A stretch of DNA of 64,000 nt from Dactylorhiza incarnata (lineage: Eukaryota > Streptophyta > Magnoliopsida > Asparagales > Orchidaceae). The stretch's first letter is position 1. Every line of letters starts with the position of its first letter. The notes below the pieces were generated by a model. It had not been told where the DNA came from, searched no databases, and saw nothing but the letters and a program-made list of their open reading frames with translations. Position numbers and translations under genes: made by a program. The DNA lies in assembly GCA_033032865.1 (NCBI GenBank), contig JAWHQI010000170.1, positions 2,477,001-2,541,000 on the forward strand. The letters are read 5' to 3'. Positions 1 through 11,159 of this stretch are shown piece by piece.

Positions 1-1004
1 TGGGTCTAGGTTAAAATCAATTCCATGATATTAAACTCAAATTTCAATTATTAAAGCTGCCTAATAAGCAAACGGCGTAATTGGAATTTGACGTCGAATT
101 TCTATTAAAGTCTTCAATTCCGTTCAAACGAACGGGCCCTTAGAGAATTTTACATCCAGAAATATTTTTTATTCTCTTTACTTTGTATTTTCTCTTTATT
201 TTTGGTTACTCTTTTGGTTATTGTGAAATTCGTCTTTGTGTTGACGACTTGGTTTGTGGAGGCTTCATGTTTTGTAATCTTCATCAATATATTTTAAACT
301 TGTTTTTCTATTAATTTTCGATAGGTTTTGCTGAAATTATTATTTTAATAATGATAGTTTTTATTATAAAAAATGATTTTATAAAAGTCATTAATCACTT
401 ATTCACCCCCTCATCTAAGAGCGCTACACGATCCAACATAGAGGAGGGAAAAGAGTTTGACGACAAGGTTAGAGGGGAGTTCATACCGGGTTTCATCATT
501 TTCATATTTATATAATTATAAATCAAATCCACCTAATATAGGAAGAGGGGATGGTGTTAGCCCTTCCCTCGTGCCAACCTCCTCCCGTGGGCTCATAATT
601 TATCTCATATGGACTCATTATGATCGTCTCACCGATACGAAACCATTGGAATGATCATATGTTGAGTTTGTGTTCATTTTCTCGTTTTACACTTTTCGGA
701 GTGTTCGTAGCCTATTTTGACTTGTTCATCGAAAACTGCTCTAAAATCTCGGAATTGCATGTGGACCACTCTGTTGGTTTCATATTATTGTTACAAGTCT
801 AACATAGATGTCTTGGGTCGATTTTGAGGTCATTTGCTTAAAGCCACATATTTGAGTTACCGCATAGCTCGACGCAACCCATTTGGTCAACTTCTAAGAT
901 TCTCATTGGAATTAGATGAAATAGATGTCATTAAGTTCATATGTGTCATACGAGTTCAATGGAACTGTCCGGGTCAATTTTGAGTCATTTTAACCAAAAA
1001 GTCA
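1..1004. other. Intergenic, no gene seen
   Basis: AT-rich sequence upstream of the CACTA-type terminus. Only short, unrelated open frames occur, and none has a recognisable motif. Nothing supports a gene here. Confidence 0.5.
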
Positions 1005-1240
1005 CACTACTAGAAAAGTGTCTTTTTGCTACACTTTTATTTACCACGGAAAAAAATTCGTAGCTAATAATACTATATTAGCCACGGTTATAAAAGTTGT
1101 GGCTAATAATTAAGTTTTAGCCACGAAGAAAAAAAACGTGGCTAATACTTGAGTATTAGCGACCAAAAATTATAATTGTGGCAAATTAATCGTCATTTGC
1201 CACGATTTACGAGAGACTGTAGCAAATACTGATATCATTG
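1005..1240. mobile_element. CACTA (En/Spm-type) transposon terminus
   Basis: The sequence CACTACTAGAAAAGTG at 1005-1020 is a typical plant CACTA terminal inverted repeat. It is followed by a cluster of subterminal motifs in both orientations (TAGCCACG, CGTGGCTA, TTGCCACG) at about 1050-1215, as expected for transposase-binding subterminal repeats. GC-rich sequence with short internal repeats follows to about 1500. I found no opposite-end copy of the terminal repeat in the window, so the element is truncated, rearranged, or its other end has decayed. Confidence 0.6.
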
Positions 1241-1849
1241 GCGACGGAACGACGCCTTTTCCTTTTCATCCCGCGCGCTCAAGAAAACCTTTCAACGATG
1301 CCCTATTTTGACGCGCTCTGCTCGACGCCCTCCACAAAGCCCTCTGCTCGACGCCTTCTACTCGACGCCCTCCACGAAGATTTCTCCATTTCGGGGCCCC
1401 TCATCCTCTCCGCCGCCGATGCTAAGGAGACAAGCCACCGACGGATTGGATTGAGGGTTAGCGTCGCCATCAAAGTAATGGTCGGCGAGCCTCCCTAAAT
1501 ATGCATCGGAGCAAGGTGCAACTAGTGGCATATGGGTTCATATTGACTCCACGAGTGCAATGTCACTAACCATAATCAATTTTGAATTCATTTGCTCAGC
1601 AAGTCTTCTTCGAGTCGCATTAATTCAAAATTCGTTGTATACCAATTTGTAGTATTGTCGTTGGGCCAGTAAGATCTCATTAACCCCAAATAGGCTCACC
1701 AAAAGAGGTCAATTTAACCAGCTAAATCCCCTAGATGGTTCAATTGGTCAGATCATAATTTGAGATGTTACATTGTCTGTCTCAATGGTGTCCCGAAATC
1801 CATTACTTTTTTACTGCGACACAAAGTTCCTCTCACATTTTTGAATGAC

Positions 1850-2400
1850 CTTGTGGTGTATGTTTGACATGTTCTTCAATTTTAGCAGCAGAGTCCACGC
1901 CCTATCAAATGATCAAACTGAGATAGTGAATCAGTCACTATGTAACATGATTCAAAGCATCTTCAATGATAAGCCAAAATAGTAGGATAACGCCTTAGCC
2001 CAAGCTGAGTTTGCGTCCAATAGTATTGTGAATCGATCAACCAACAAGTCACCAGTCGCCCGTCAAGCCCTAGATTTGGTTCGTCTTCCTCCAGGTTTGG
2101 ACACTAGTGTGATGACGGAACACCTTGCTGAACAAGTGCAGGCAGTGAAGATGAAGTTCAACAACGTTTAAAGCAATCCAATGCCAGGTACAATGCAATC
2201 GTCGACGCAACAAGGTGTCTTGTGTCAATGATATGGTCAGTGTGTACCTCCACAAGGAGTGTTCTCCGGCCGGTACCTACAACAAACTGCAACCACACAA
2301 GTATGGCCCATTCCCGAAACTGAAGAAGCTTAATGACAAAGCCAATGTCGTCGATTTGTCGTCCCACTTCAACATCTCTCGCACATTCAATTTCGCAACA
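1850..2400 (+). pseudogene. Ty3/Gypsy pol relic (integrase C-terminal part)
   Basis: Conceptual translation in shifting frames resembles the end of plant Ty3/Gypsy integrase. Around 1880-1950 it reads like the conserved stretch ending in QTEIVNQSL. From 2215 it reads like the segment after the integrase core (VYLHKECSPAGTYNKLQPHK, then KYGPFPKLKKLNDKANVVDL). The reading frame is broken by a stop near 1980 and by frameshifts near 2168-2215. No LTRs or other pol domains were recognised nearby. This is an old fragment with no coding capacity. Confidence 0.65.
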
Positions 2401-2496
2401 AGGTGTCTTGTTCGCTTGCTCGGTAAGAAATTAGGGGCAATATGCAACAAATGTATCGTGGTGGCAAGCGCACCCAGGGACCCAAGAATGCTTATC

Positions 2497-2775
2497 TATA
2501 TTATATTAAAAGGGAAAACATTCTTTGGTGGAACATTCAACTTTCAAATTTTACCTCTCTTTATTATCATATTTCCAGTTTATTTAATTTATGCAAAATC
2601 TCTTACCCACAATAAAATTATTAAAAGGGAAAAACACTCTTTTTGATGAAAAATTCAACTTTCCAATTTTATCCCTCTTAATTACAAAATTTCCAATTTC
2701 TTTAATTTATGTGTTTTTCTTTATTTTTAAAAAATATGCTCACATATACACAAAATCTCTTACCTACAATAGAAT
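2497..2775. repeat. Imperfect tandem duplication, about 115-150 bp, two copies
   Basis: Two AT-rich copies follow each other. Both have the order TATTAAAAGGGAAAA, then a TTCAACTTT block, a TTTATCCCTCTT-like block, TTTAATTTATG, and AAAATCTCTTACC. The second copy has a short insertion before the last block. It may be part of a degraded repeat, and I see no coding capacity. Confidence 0.5.
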
Positions 2776-2912
2776 GTGCTCTCCCCGCCGCTCGCAAACT
2801 CCCATGCACAAGGAAAAAATGAGTGACGGGCGAAGTATAGCCCACAGGGGTTTGCGAATGGCGGGAGTGTCGTCACGCCTGACAATGTCGTGTCCGGAGT
2901 AGGTGGAGTCCC

Positions 2913-2950
2913 GTGGCCGTGGCTGTGGCCGTGGCTGTGGCCGTGGCTGT
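2913..2950. repeat. 12-bp tandem repeat (GTGGCCGTGGCT) x3
   Basis: Three perfect copies of GTGGCCGTGGCT followed by GT. On the minus strand this reads as short His/Gly/Ser-rich runs, which is a by-product of the repeat. Confidence 0.8.
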
Positions 2951-2975
2951 CACTCGTACTATTAAAAGTAATCAA

Positions 2976-3899
2976 TGTTTAGTTTAAAGTAGTAATTAAC
3001 AAATAATAGAGTTAACATCAATACATATTTAACTTCACTATTGACATTAGTAAATAACAATTGCTTCGGTTTTACAAAATATAAAAAGGCAGAATTGCTC
3101 GAAATAGCATCGCGCGGGCGATCAAATGGTGGGCTTGATGATAGATGTGCGGGTTAAGCGCAAGCTTAGCGATGCCAAGCGAGGGGCGCGATTTTGGAGT
3201 TTGGAGTCGGTGGTTGGTGATCACACACTCGCAGTAAAAATCGTCAAGCGTGTAGCATGATTGTCCGTCGGGACTTCGTTAGGACGACCAAACACCAAAA
3301 GAAACGGGCAAAAATTAATTTCACATGGATAAATTTGAACTCCAATATAAACAGTGCAAAACATCAGTATTTATTGACAAGCTCAGCCATATTCATAACT
3401 CTACATAATATGAAAGCATTTTTATCATCTAAAACTAAATAGCCACATTGTATAGGTTCTTCCAAATGGCTAAATTTGAACTCCAATACAAACAATACTA
3501 AAATATAGGTTCTTCAAATAGTATTAGGGTACTTTTGTTTGAGTGGAATAATGAATCATCGAAGACATAAGAGAGCAACAGTTGCAGCGGCTCTTGCAAG
3601 ATTACTTGTTGAAACAGACACAGAGATATTAGTGCAAGATATAAGTTGCGATGGATTTGAGTACGCGAATGCAGTGGGTGCAGTTCAAGTAACAACAAAG
3701 TGGACCACTTGTAGAGATACTGTGACTATTAATATGCTCAATGAGTATCACGCTGGTCGCAGTGGTTGGATGATTTAAAGTTCCATATAAACTGTAAAGC
3801 TTTACTAACTGTTTTACGATTTTATTCTTTATTTAAATTTGAGGTGCGAATAGCATTTGTGCTTGTGAATATCAATTTCTGAAATGCATGCTGCGAATA
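2976..3899. other. Intergenic, no supported gene
   Basis: Mixed AT-rich sequence between the repeats and the WDR3 promoter. One 79-codon open frame (3539-3778, + strand) overlaps an antisense open frame and matches no family I recognise. I would not call it a gene. Confidence 0.4.
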
Positions 3900-4211
3900 G
3901 CTAACGCGGAACCGCCCCCAAAAAACCACAGGCGGACGAAAGACAACTTCAAGCGCTATTGCCAAAAAGCGTTAAACCCTTAAAAAGAGACGACATACCC
4001 GAATCCTTACTCGGCCTCTATCTCTCTCTCTCTACCTCCCTCCATCTTCATCGGCGGCCACTGCCACTTCACAAACTTGATCTCCTCTTCCCAACCCAAT
4101 CCGCTATCTACAAGTTGTTGATCTTCGCTTGAGCCACCAGTTTCTGGCGATCAACTCCAGTTCTCTTCGCCTCCAGCCGAAGGTGGTTCTCTCAGCACGG
4201 TCGGCGGCGCA
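3900..4211 (+). promoter_or_regulatory. Probable WDR3 core promoter and 5' UTR
   Basis: This is the 312 bp before the WDR3 start codon. AAACCCTT at 3974-3981 is one base off the plant telo-box (AAACCCTA) that is common in ribosome-biogenesis promoters. A CT-rich pyrimidine patch follows at about 4014-4050. No convincing TATA box is present, which is usual for housekeeping genes. The transcription start cannot be fixed from sequence alone. Confidence 0.4.
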
Positions 4212-4667
4212 ATGGTGAAAGCATACCTCCGCTACGAACCCCGCTTGGTATTTGGCGTAATTGTCTCTGTCGAATCGAACATCTCCTACGATCCTTCCGG
4301 TAAGCATCTTCTCGTCGGCGCCCTCGACTCCGTGGCTGTTTGGGATATCAAAAAGGGCCTATGCTCTTCATCTCTCTCCCCTTCCATTGGATCCTCACAC
4401 TCCCTCGCAGTCACGTCCATTGCTTCCTCCCCTTCTTCCTCCTCCTCCTCCGTTTCCAGCGGCCACGCTGACGGCAGCATACGTCTATGGGATCTCAGCA
4501 GAGGCACTTGTGAGGCGACCCTCAACGGGCACAAATCTGCTGTCACTGCTTTGCGGTATAATCACCTTGTCTCTTTGCTCGCCTCCGGGAGCAAGGACTG
4601 TGACATCATTCTCTGGGACGTGGTTGCTGAGACTGGGTTGTTTCGACTCCGGGGTCACAGAGATCAG
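4212..4667 (+). CDS. WDR3: WDR3 exon 1
   Basis: Encodes residues 1-152, starting MVKAYLRYEP, the conserved N-terminus of plant WDR3. The ATG sits in the context GGCGCAATGG and no upstream in-frame ATG fits the family. It contains the first WD repeats (GSIRLWD near residue 90 and a second ending in DIILWD near residue 138) and a serine-rich loop from a TCC/TCT run. The exon ends in phase 0 at CAG|GTTAAC. The last codon and the first codon of exon 2 both allow the family's uninterrupted repeat. Confidence 0.92.
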
Positions 4668-4830
4668 GTTAACTTCTCAAATTTCAGTATGCCCTGTTGA
4701 GACATGCGAATTTTTAGATGATTCCAACCGAAAAAATTGAAAGCGCTGTTTCTCTCTTTCTTTCAACTTTCCCCATCACTCAGAATTCTCTACACGTCCA
4801 TTTTTTTTGAAAGCTCTCTTTGTATTTCAG

Positions 4831-5931
4831 GTAACAGATCTTGTGTTCCTTGACTCAGCAAAAAAGCTCGTGAGCTGCTCCAAAGACAAGTTCGTCAGGG
4901 TGTGGGATCTAGAGATGCAACATTGCATACAGATTGTGAGTGGGCATCACAGTGAGATATGGTCATTGGATGTTGATCCAAATGAAAGGTATCTGGTGAC
5001 CGGTTCGGCTGATCCCGAACTCCGGTTCTACCTCATCAGGAAGGAGGCAGAGGATGTCGACAATTCTAGCAAATGGGAGCTTTTGAAGCATTATGGGGAA
5101 ATCAGGCGGCAGGGGAAGGAGAGGATTGCCACAGTAAGGTTTAGCAAGTCGGGGAGTCTTCTCGCGTGCCAAGAAGCGGGGAGGACTGTCGAGATATTTC
5201 GTGTTTTGGATGCGTCAAGTGCTAGGAGCAAAGCTAAAAGGCGTGTGAGGAGAAAGAAGGAGAAGCTCATGACGCGCGGAGTTGAAAAGGGAAATGAAAA
5301 TACTAATTTTGATTCTCCACACAATGCAACAAATGCTGAATCAGTCCCCGAGCCAGATGTTTTAGTCTCCGATTGCTTTAAGCTTTTACAAGTTTTACGG
5401 GCAAGCAAGAAAATTTGCTCCATTGCTTTCTGTCCTACAATTACTACCAAAGATGCCTTTGGCACTTTGTCGTTGTCTTTAAACAATAATATATTGGAGA
5501 CATATTCCATTGAGGAGGGTAAAGCTGAGAAGAAACATACAGTTGAGCTTCACGGGCATCGATCGGATATAAGGAGTGTCACACTAAGTTCAGACAATAG
5601 TCTTTTGTTGTCAACCAGTCATAATGCTGTAAAGGTTTGGAATCCGAACACCGGTGTTTGCATTCGAACGATTGAATCTGGTTATGGGTTGTGTTGTTCG
5701 TTCGCTCCTGCTGACCGTTATGCGCTTGTTGGAACAAAGACCGGCACATTGGAGATCATTGATGTTGGAAGTGGCACTCGTTCTGAAGTTATTGAAGCTC
5801 ATTCGGCTGCTATTCGATCCATTATGCCTATACCAGATGAGAATGGTTCTGCTGGGAGCAGTTTTGTCACTGGAAGTGCTGATCATGATGTCAAGTTTTG
5901 GGAATACCAGATAAGGAGGAATCCTGATACT
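4831..5931 (+). CDS. WDR3: WDR3 exon 2
   Basis: Encodes residues 153-519, following the acceptor TTTCAG|GTAACA. It completes the first propeller (KFVRVWD, then GHHSEIWSLDVDPN, then TGSADPELRFY). Next come the charged linker with the basic patch KAKRRVRRKKEK and a variable low-complexity stretch. The second propeller then begins (GHRSDIRSVTLSSDN, AVKVWN, TGSADHDVKFWEY). It ends in phase 0 at ACT|GTGAGA. The coding sequence continues open past this donor to a stop at 5962, but that extension has no family similarity, so the donor at 5932 is preferred. Confidence 0.92.
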
Positions 5932-6223
5932 GTGAGATTCTGTTTTCATGCTTGTTCTTATTAATGAACCTCCATATTTCTGAAGAAAGATATTAGATTT
6001 ATATGAAATTAGAGCATACCTACATAAGTAATTATGTGTCATTAACTATTTTTCGTTATAATTCCCTCTTCCCTAGCTAACAGGTGTTGGGGATAAGTTA
6101 TAACAAATCTAGTAGTTCCTAAAATTCTTTGCCATCATCAAATACAATTGCCTTTCTTGCAAAACAACATTTAATCTTGTATTTTGTTAACAATTAATCT
6201 TGTTGTGGTGCTTCATTCTGTAG

Positions 6224-6346
6224 GATTCTAAGCAGTTGTCTGTGAAGAATGTTAAAACATTGAAAATGAATGACGATGTTCTTGTGATCTCAATAAGTCC
6301 AGAAGGGAAGTACATTGCTGTTGCTTTGTTAGATTGCACTGTCCGG
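6224..6346 (+). CDS. WDR3: WDR3 exon 3
   Basis: A 41-codon exon (residues 520-560) between CTGTAG|GATTCT and CGG|GTTAGT, phase 0 at both ends. It reads DSKQLSVKNVKTLKMNDDVL and onward to a WD repeat half (SPEGKYIAVALLDCTVR). The frame continues directly into exon 4 ([10 protein letters not shown]), matching the family. Confidence 0.9.
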
Positions 6347-9300
6347 GTTAGTTTGCATTGTTCTATTACTCTATTTATTTTATTCAGTTGTTTTTAATCA
6401 CCAAAGGCACTAGTATGTAGCCTATAAAATCTCTACTAAAAAAATTGCAATTAATAGTAATCTTTATTGGGTTGATGTTCTTAATAAAAAGCATTTCTGG
6501 TGCTTTGATAAATGTTAAAACTGAGAGAACTGTCAAATATTCCGGGGGTAAGATAAACATAAGGATCTGATTATGTTCATCAGTGTTTTTTTTACAAAAC
6601 TAACAAAATTGGAAGAGAAAATGGGGCATGCAGTTATATTTTTCAAAATATTTTGTCCACATATCCATAAATCTCTCCACATATGCAACTAAAAACATAT
6701 TATATGCCCGAATGAGAAAGGTGGTGACTAGTGAGTTGACATTGTGCCCACAATCAATTTAAAATTTAGGCCAAAACTGATAAAAAAATATTGGATTTTT
6801 CTAGCGCTATGTAATATCACTGGAGAGTTGCACCACATTCTAGCATGTTTGTTTTGAGAAGTAGGTTAGGGTTTGCAAGATATCACCCATTAGTTAAGTG
6901 ACAACTCAACCCTTGAGAAGTAAGCATGTGTAGCTAGTACGTTGCCCGCAAGTGAGACATCACAGTTGAACCTGATTGTGGGGAAATGTAAACAAGACTT
7001 ATCTAGGCTTATTACTAAGCTTAGTTTTTTGAATGAAATTTGAGAACATTGAATGTGAATATCATAGGCTTGTGCGAAGGATTTGGTTACTCGATTTAGT
7101 TTCCTCACTCAATACTCCACAATCTTGGCGTATTACTAAGTTTAGATTTATGGAAAACGTGTCATTGCTCCATTAAATTGCTCGGTACTCCACAATGAAA
7201 TTAAACACCATGAGTCTACTGATCCAATGCTGCAACATTAGGTCATTAATTTGTTTTCGAGGAGGTACTCGAGAATGTAATGGTCCATTCAGATGAAAAT
7301 ATCACAGTCCCACAGGTATGATCTCCATTGTTGCACCACCCTGACGAGTCCAATCAATTCCCGATCATAGGAAACCAACTTCATGTGGTGTGCCTCTAGT
7401 TTGCAGCTGGATAATGCGACGGGGGTGCTCATATTATTGAAGAATCACGCTAACCCCCCTTTCAGATGCATCACACTCCACCCAAAAATCTTGTATGAAG
7501 TCGGTAATTGTAGAACTGGGGTGATTGCGAGGTCGCTTTCAATGCTAGGAACGCCTGTGACGCCTCAGGTGTCCAATGGTTCTTTTTTGGTAGGCTTGTT
7601 AGTGGTGCAACTATCACAATGTTGTTCTGAATAAACCTAGAGTAGTAATCAGTAAGCCTAGGAATCCCTGCTACTCCCTTGTGGATTGGAATTGCGGCCA
7701 ACTCTCCACCATGTCCAACTTGCTAAGGTTAGTCGAGACACCCGTGCTATGGACATTATAACCTAAATAGGTCACCTACTCCCCGCCGAAGGTGCATTTA
7801 GAGCGCTTGAGAAACAACTGAGGATTGTTGAGAGATTCGAAGACCAAGCAGACACGGTGGAGGTACTCTACGCAGGGGGCACTTTAGATCAAACTATTGT
7901 GGAAGAAAGCATATACAAACTCACAAAGGAACTGTTTAAGTACCTCGGTCATCAGAGCCTGGAATGTCGACAACACATTGGTCAACACAAAAAGCATAAC
8001 CAAGAACTAAGAATGACCTTGGTGAGTGCGCAAGTTCATCTTTTCGACATTGTTTGTATGCATGCAGATACGATTGAAGCCGGAGCCCAACTTTAGCTTC
8101 GAGAATAGGCGGTCTCCATGCAACTCATCTAGGAGCTCATCAACTATCAAAGTCGGGAACTTGTCTTTGATGGTCTTGACATTCAACTCCCGTTAGTTCG
8201 CTTAAATGCGTGAGGATCCATCATGTTTCTTGACCAAAAGGATTGGTGATGAAAAAATGGATTGGCTGGGTTGTAGGATCCAAAGTTGCAACATCTATGC
8301 ACTTCCTCTCGATTTGATTATTCTAGAGGAGGTATGACCGGATTGTGCCCGATCTCGTGCTCGGAAGAAAGACGTGGACACATGGTGGTTTGTGGTTGGG
8401 GTTGGGGAAGGCCCGCCACGTCTTCGAACAACGTCGTGTACTCGACCAATAACCTCTTTAAGAACTCATGTTGTACACGTTGACCTGAATGATGGTGATG
8501 CATAGGGACCTATTCCCTTCCTCGCCATACGAACAAAATCAACAAGGATGCAATCAAAATGTCAAGGTGAGGGCGGCGAATTCCCGAACTATCGACACCT
8601 GAATCCAGAGCCAATGGACTCTCAGTACGATGTCAAAGTCTGCTAATGGCATGACGTAGAGGTCCGGTATAATGGAATCAACATGGACCATAATTCAATA
8701 GTGCCAGAGCCGTGTGCCCGAGATGTCGAATCTATGCCTCTTTCCCCCTATTCGCAACAGTGATTCCTCCACAATCCCCACCTTCCACCCCCGCCTATCT
8801 TTCCCTTTCCTCACCACTGCCGGACCACACTTCCTCCTCCGTACCATTGTCCGACCATCACACCCGTTGCCACTTCCGCCATCCTACTCTCCGAGTCCCA
8901 CATATGCTAAAGCTATTTAAAAAAAAAAGACAATATGATCCTCCATTGTGAATCTCATGGATAAAACTCTAGCAATACAAACCCTCGATAATGCAATTGA
9001 GTTCCCTTTTACAATATTCCATCCTAGATTAATAATTTGGTATTTGGGTCTGACCAGAATAAGGACAAGCACTTAAATAGGATAAAAATAGGGAATATTC
9101 GAATTAATGTCCTTGAGGGAATCTAAAGACAATACTTGGCCTCAATGTGACTATTATTCGGCTCAACGTATCAACCACATGATTGATGGATTCAATCTTA
9201 TGCCTAAGGTGGAACGTGTAGTATTGCAAAAATGATGATCTTTTAGCATCTCTTTTATATGAGGTTTTTTGGCATTCTAAAATTGCTACTCTTCATGGCA

Positions 9301-10044
9301 TTCTAAAATTGCTAAGCCATTAAATTCTTTTACCTCACTGACCGTCTTAGGGCAGTTCTACTTTGGATGTCTTCCACTTTAATTAGATCTTTATATGATC
9401 AATATACCCCGTCAATCATAAATTTTATGATAGAAATTTGGCCGTTTATGCTGTATGAATTTTAGAGTTGGGTAATTCATTGCTAGTGTGAGACGCATAA
9501 AATTGTTGAGCACGGCGAAAGTGTGAATTTTAAGATGGACTTGAGACAAAAATAGCAAGATTAACTTAGTGAACGATTATATCATAGGAATAATTGGAGA
9601 CATCTATTGAAAGTAAGATAATTAACAATAGATTCGAGTGATTTTGACACAGACCAAATGTAGTTAATGTACCATTCTATAGGTAAATAAAATTAATGCT
9701 AGTGAATTAGGTAGACAAATGATTAGATTTAAGATAAATTTAATGTTATTGAATTGGGTTGAAAAATGATTAGATTTATGGTAACATGGATATAATTATT
9801 TAAATTATTTGAGAAAAGTAGGTTTAACACGAAAACAAATGGAAAATAAAGAGTCATGTAGCCCAAAATAGTTTGGGTAAAGTTAATGATATTGATAATG
9901 ACATATGGCAAGCTAAACTTAATAGTGCGGAACTCAGAAAATCTCTGTATAGTTATATGATCTATCTCTTCAGACAGTGTAATGCTTTTGTAGCAGTTGC
10001 ATTTTATCGGTGGTTTGATCCATATATCTAAAACTTCCGTGCAG
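6347..10044 (+). other. WDR3 intron 3 (3.7 kb), with Ty3 debris
   Basis: Donor GTTAGT, acceptor CCGTGCAG. Positions 6347-7240 and 8960-10000 are AT-rich with no recognisable gene. The middle holds antisense Ty3 pol remnants, listed separately. A pyrimidine-rich stretch lies at 8740-8900. Confidence 0.8.
7250..8700 (-). pseudogene. Decayed Ty3/Gypsy pol (protease-RT-RNase H region), antisense in intron 3
   Basis: Reading the minus strand from right to left gives, in order, a protease-RT linker (LVEYTTLFEDVAGLPQPQPQ at about 8360-8470), RT N-terminal sequence (PILLVKKHDG near 8220-8250), a VDELLDELH-like stretch near 8100-8150, RT motifs near 7930-8100, and the RT/RNase H boundary (GIPRLTDYYSRFIQNN, then APLTSLPKKNHWTPEASQAF at 7520-7660). 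Many stops and frameshifts interrupt it. No LTRs were identified, so it is an old relic lying antisense to the host gene. Confidence 0.75.
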
Positions 10045-10226
10045 GTCTTTTTCTTGGATTCTTTGAAATTTTTTCTTTCACTATATGGTCACAAACTGCC
10101 AGTACTCTGCATGGACATTTCCTCAGATGGAGATCTCATTGTTACTGGTTCTGCTGACAAAAACTTGAAAATTTGGGGTTTAGACTTCGGCGACTGCCAC
10201 AAATCCTTGTTTGCCCATTCTGACAG
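10045..10226 (+). CDS. WDR3: WDR3 exon 4
   Basis: Follows CCGTGCAG and ends GACAG|GTCAAT in phase 2; the split serine codon is completed by the first base of exon 5. It encodes [20 protein letters not shown] and the WD repeat ending [12 protein letters not shown], then [14 protein letters not shown]. Family similarity is strong over its whole length. Confidence 0.92.
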
Positions 10227-10304
10227 GTCAATAGACGTTGTACTATAGTAAATCATTTGTCCAGATGAGGATACCATTTCTAAGCGATTGTTGTTTCATT
10301 GCAG

Positions 10305-10536
10305 TGTCATGGATGTAAAGTTTGTACAAAACACACATTACATGTTTAGTGTGGGGAAAGACCGGCTTATCAAGTACTGGGATGCAGATAAGTTTGAGTT
10401 GCTTTTAACTCTCGAGGGGCATCACGCTGAAGTATGGTGCCTTACAATAAGTACACACGGTGGTTTCTTCATCACTGGATCCCATGATCGTTCCATCCGT
10501 CGTTGGGATCGAACTGAAGAACCTTTTTTCCTTGAG
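10305..10536 (+). CDS. WDR3: WDR3 exon 5
   Basis: Follows CATTGCAG and a 78-bp intron, in phase 2. It encodes VMDVKFVQNTHYMFSVGKDR, then LIKYWD, GHHAEVWCLTIS and TGSHDRSIRRWDRTEEPFFLE, the last two WD repeats of the second propeller. It ends GAG|GTGATT in phase 0. This is one of the best conserved parts of the family. Confidence 0.93.
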
Positions 10537-10655
10537 GTGATTTGCTCCTCTGTTCCGCTCTATTATTCTGGCATGTTGCTTAAATTTATATTGTTGAACA
10601 TTAAGTAGAGTGCTTTTGGTAATTTACCACTATTTGGCTAATCTTTAATGTGCAG

Positions 10656-10862
10656 GAAGAAAGAGAGAAAAGGCTGCAAGATATGTTTGAATCAGATTTG
10701 GAAACAAATGAGAACAAATATGCACCAAGAGAAGAACTCCCAGAGGAGGGATCAGTTGCTGTGCCAGGAAAGAAAACACAAGAAACAATCACTGCAATGG
10801 ACATGATTATTGATGCTTTAGATACTGCCGAGGCTGAATTAAAACGCATTGATGAGTACAAT
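10656..10862 (+). CDS. WDR3: WDR3 exon 6
   Basis: Follows AATGTGCAG. Its 69 codons give the charged, probably helical segment EEREKRLQDMFESDLE, an acidic linker, and the conserved stretch AMDMIIDALDTAEAELKRID. It ends AAT|GTACGT, a strong donor match. The following intron is 32 kb long. Confidence 0.92.
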
Positions 10863-11003
10863 GTACGTTCATTAATTCTCATTCCCATTACTATTTTTCC
10901 TGCTATTCTTGCTTGATTTACATGTACATTTATGAAGAAACTTTGTGGGGTTTCTTAAGAATTTATAAATATATATACTGACTTTAGGATGTATTGAATT
11001 TAG

Positions 11004-11152
11004 AGTTGAGGGAAAAGAAATGCTTCAATAATGATATTCATCCACATAGGGGAATACTTATAACATTACAAAACAACCCACTTAGCCTCACACCAGATGT
11101 GGAGCTAAACACATACTAATATAATGTCCGACTTGATTAAACTATTACAACT
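11004..11152 (-). repeat. Copia-1 3' LTR
   Basis: The 149-bp LTR copy next to the polypurine tract, with AGTTG...CAACT ends. It differs from the 21091-21235 copy by a 4-nt insertion near 11018-11023 and one base in the GGGGAATAC segment. Confidence 0.88.
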
Positions 11153-11159
11153 CTCCCCC

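Noticed and set aside
457..802. Two overlapping short + frames near the left edge
   Set aside because: No similarity, no start context, AT-rich surroundings. The first begins with TTG.
1238..1498. 86-codon frame inside the CACTA-type terminus
   Set aside because: GC-rich with tandem CTCGACGCCCTCCAC-like repeats. The open frame is probably a composition effect.
3539..3778. 79-codon frame upstream of WDR3
   Set aside because: Short, overlapped by an antisense frame, no recognised family, no promoter or context. Too weak to call.
5932..5964. WDR3 exon 2 reading through to the stop at 5962
   Set aside because: The 10 extra residues do not match the family, whereas splicing at ACT|GTGAGA to 6224 restores the conserved sequence in phase.
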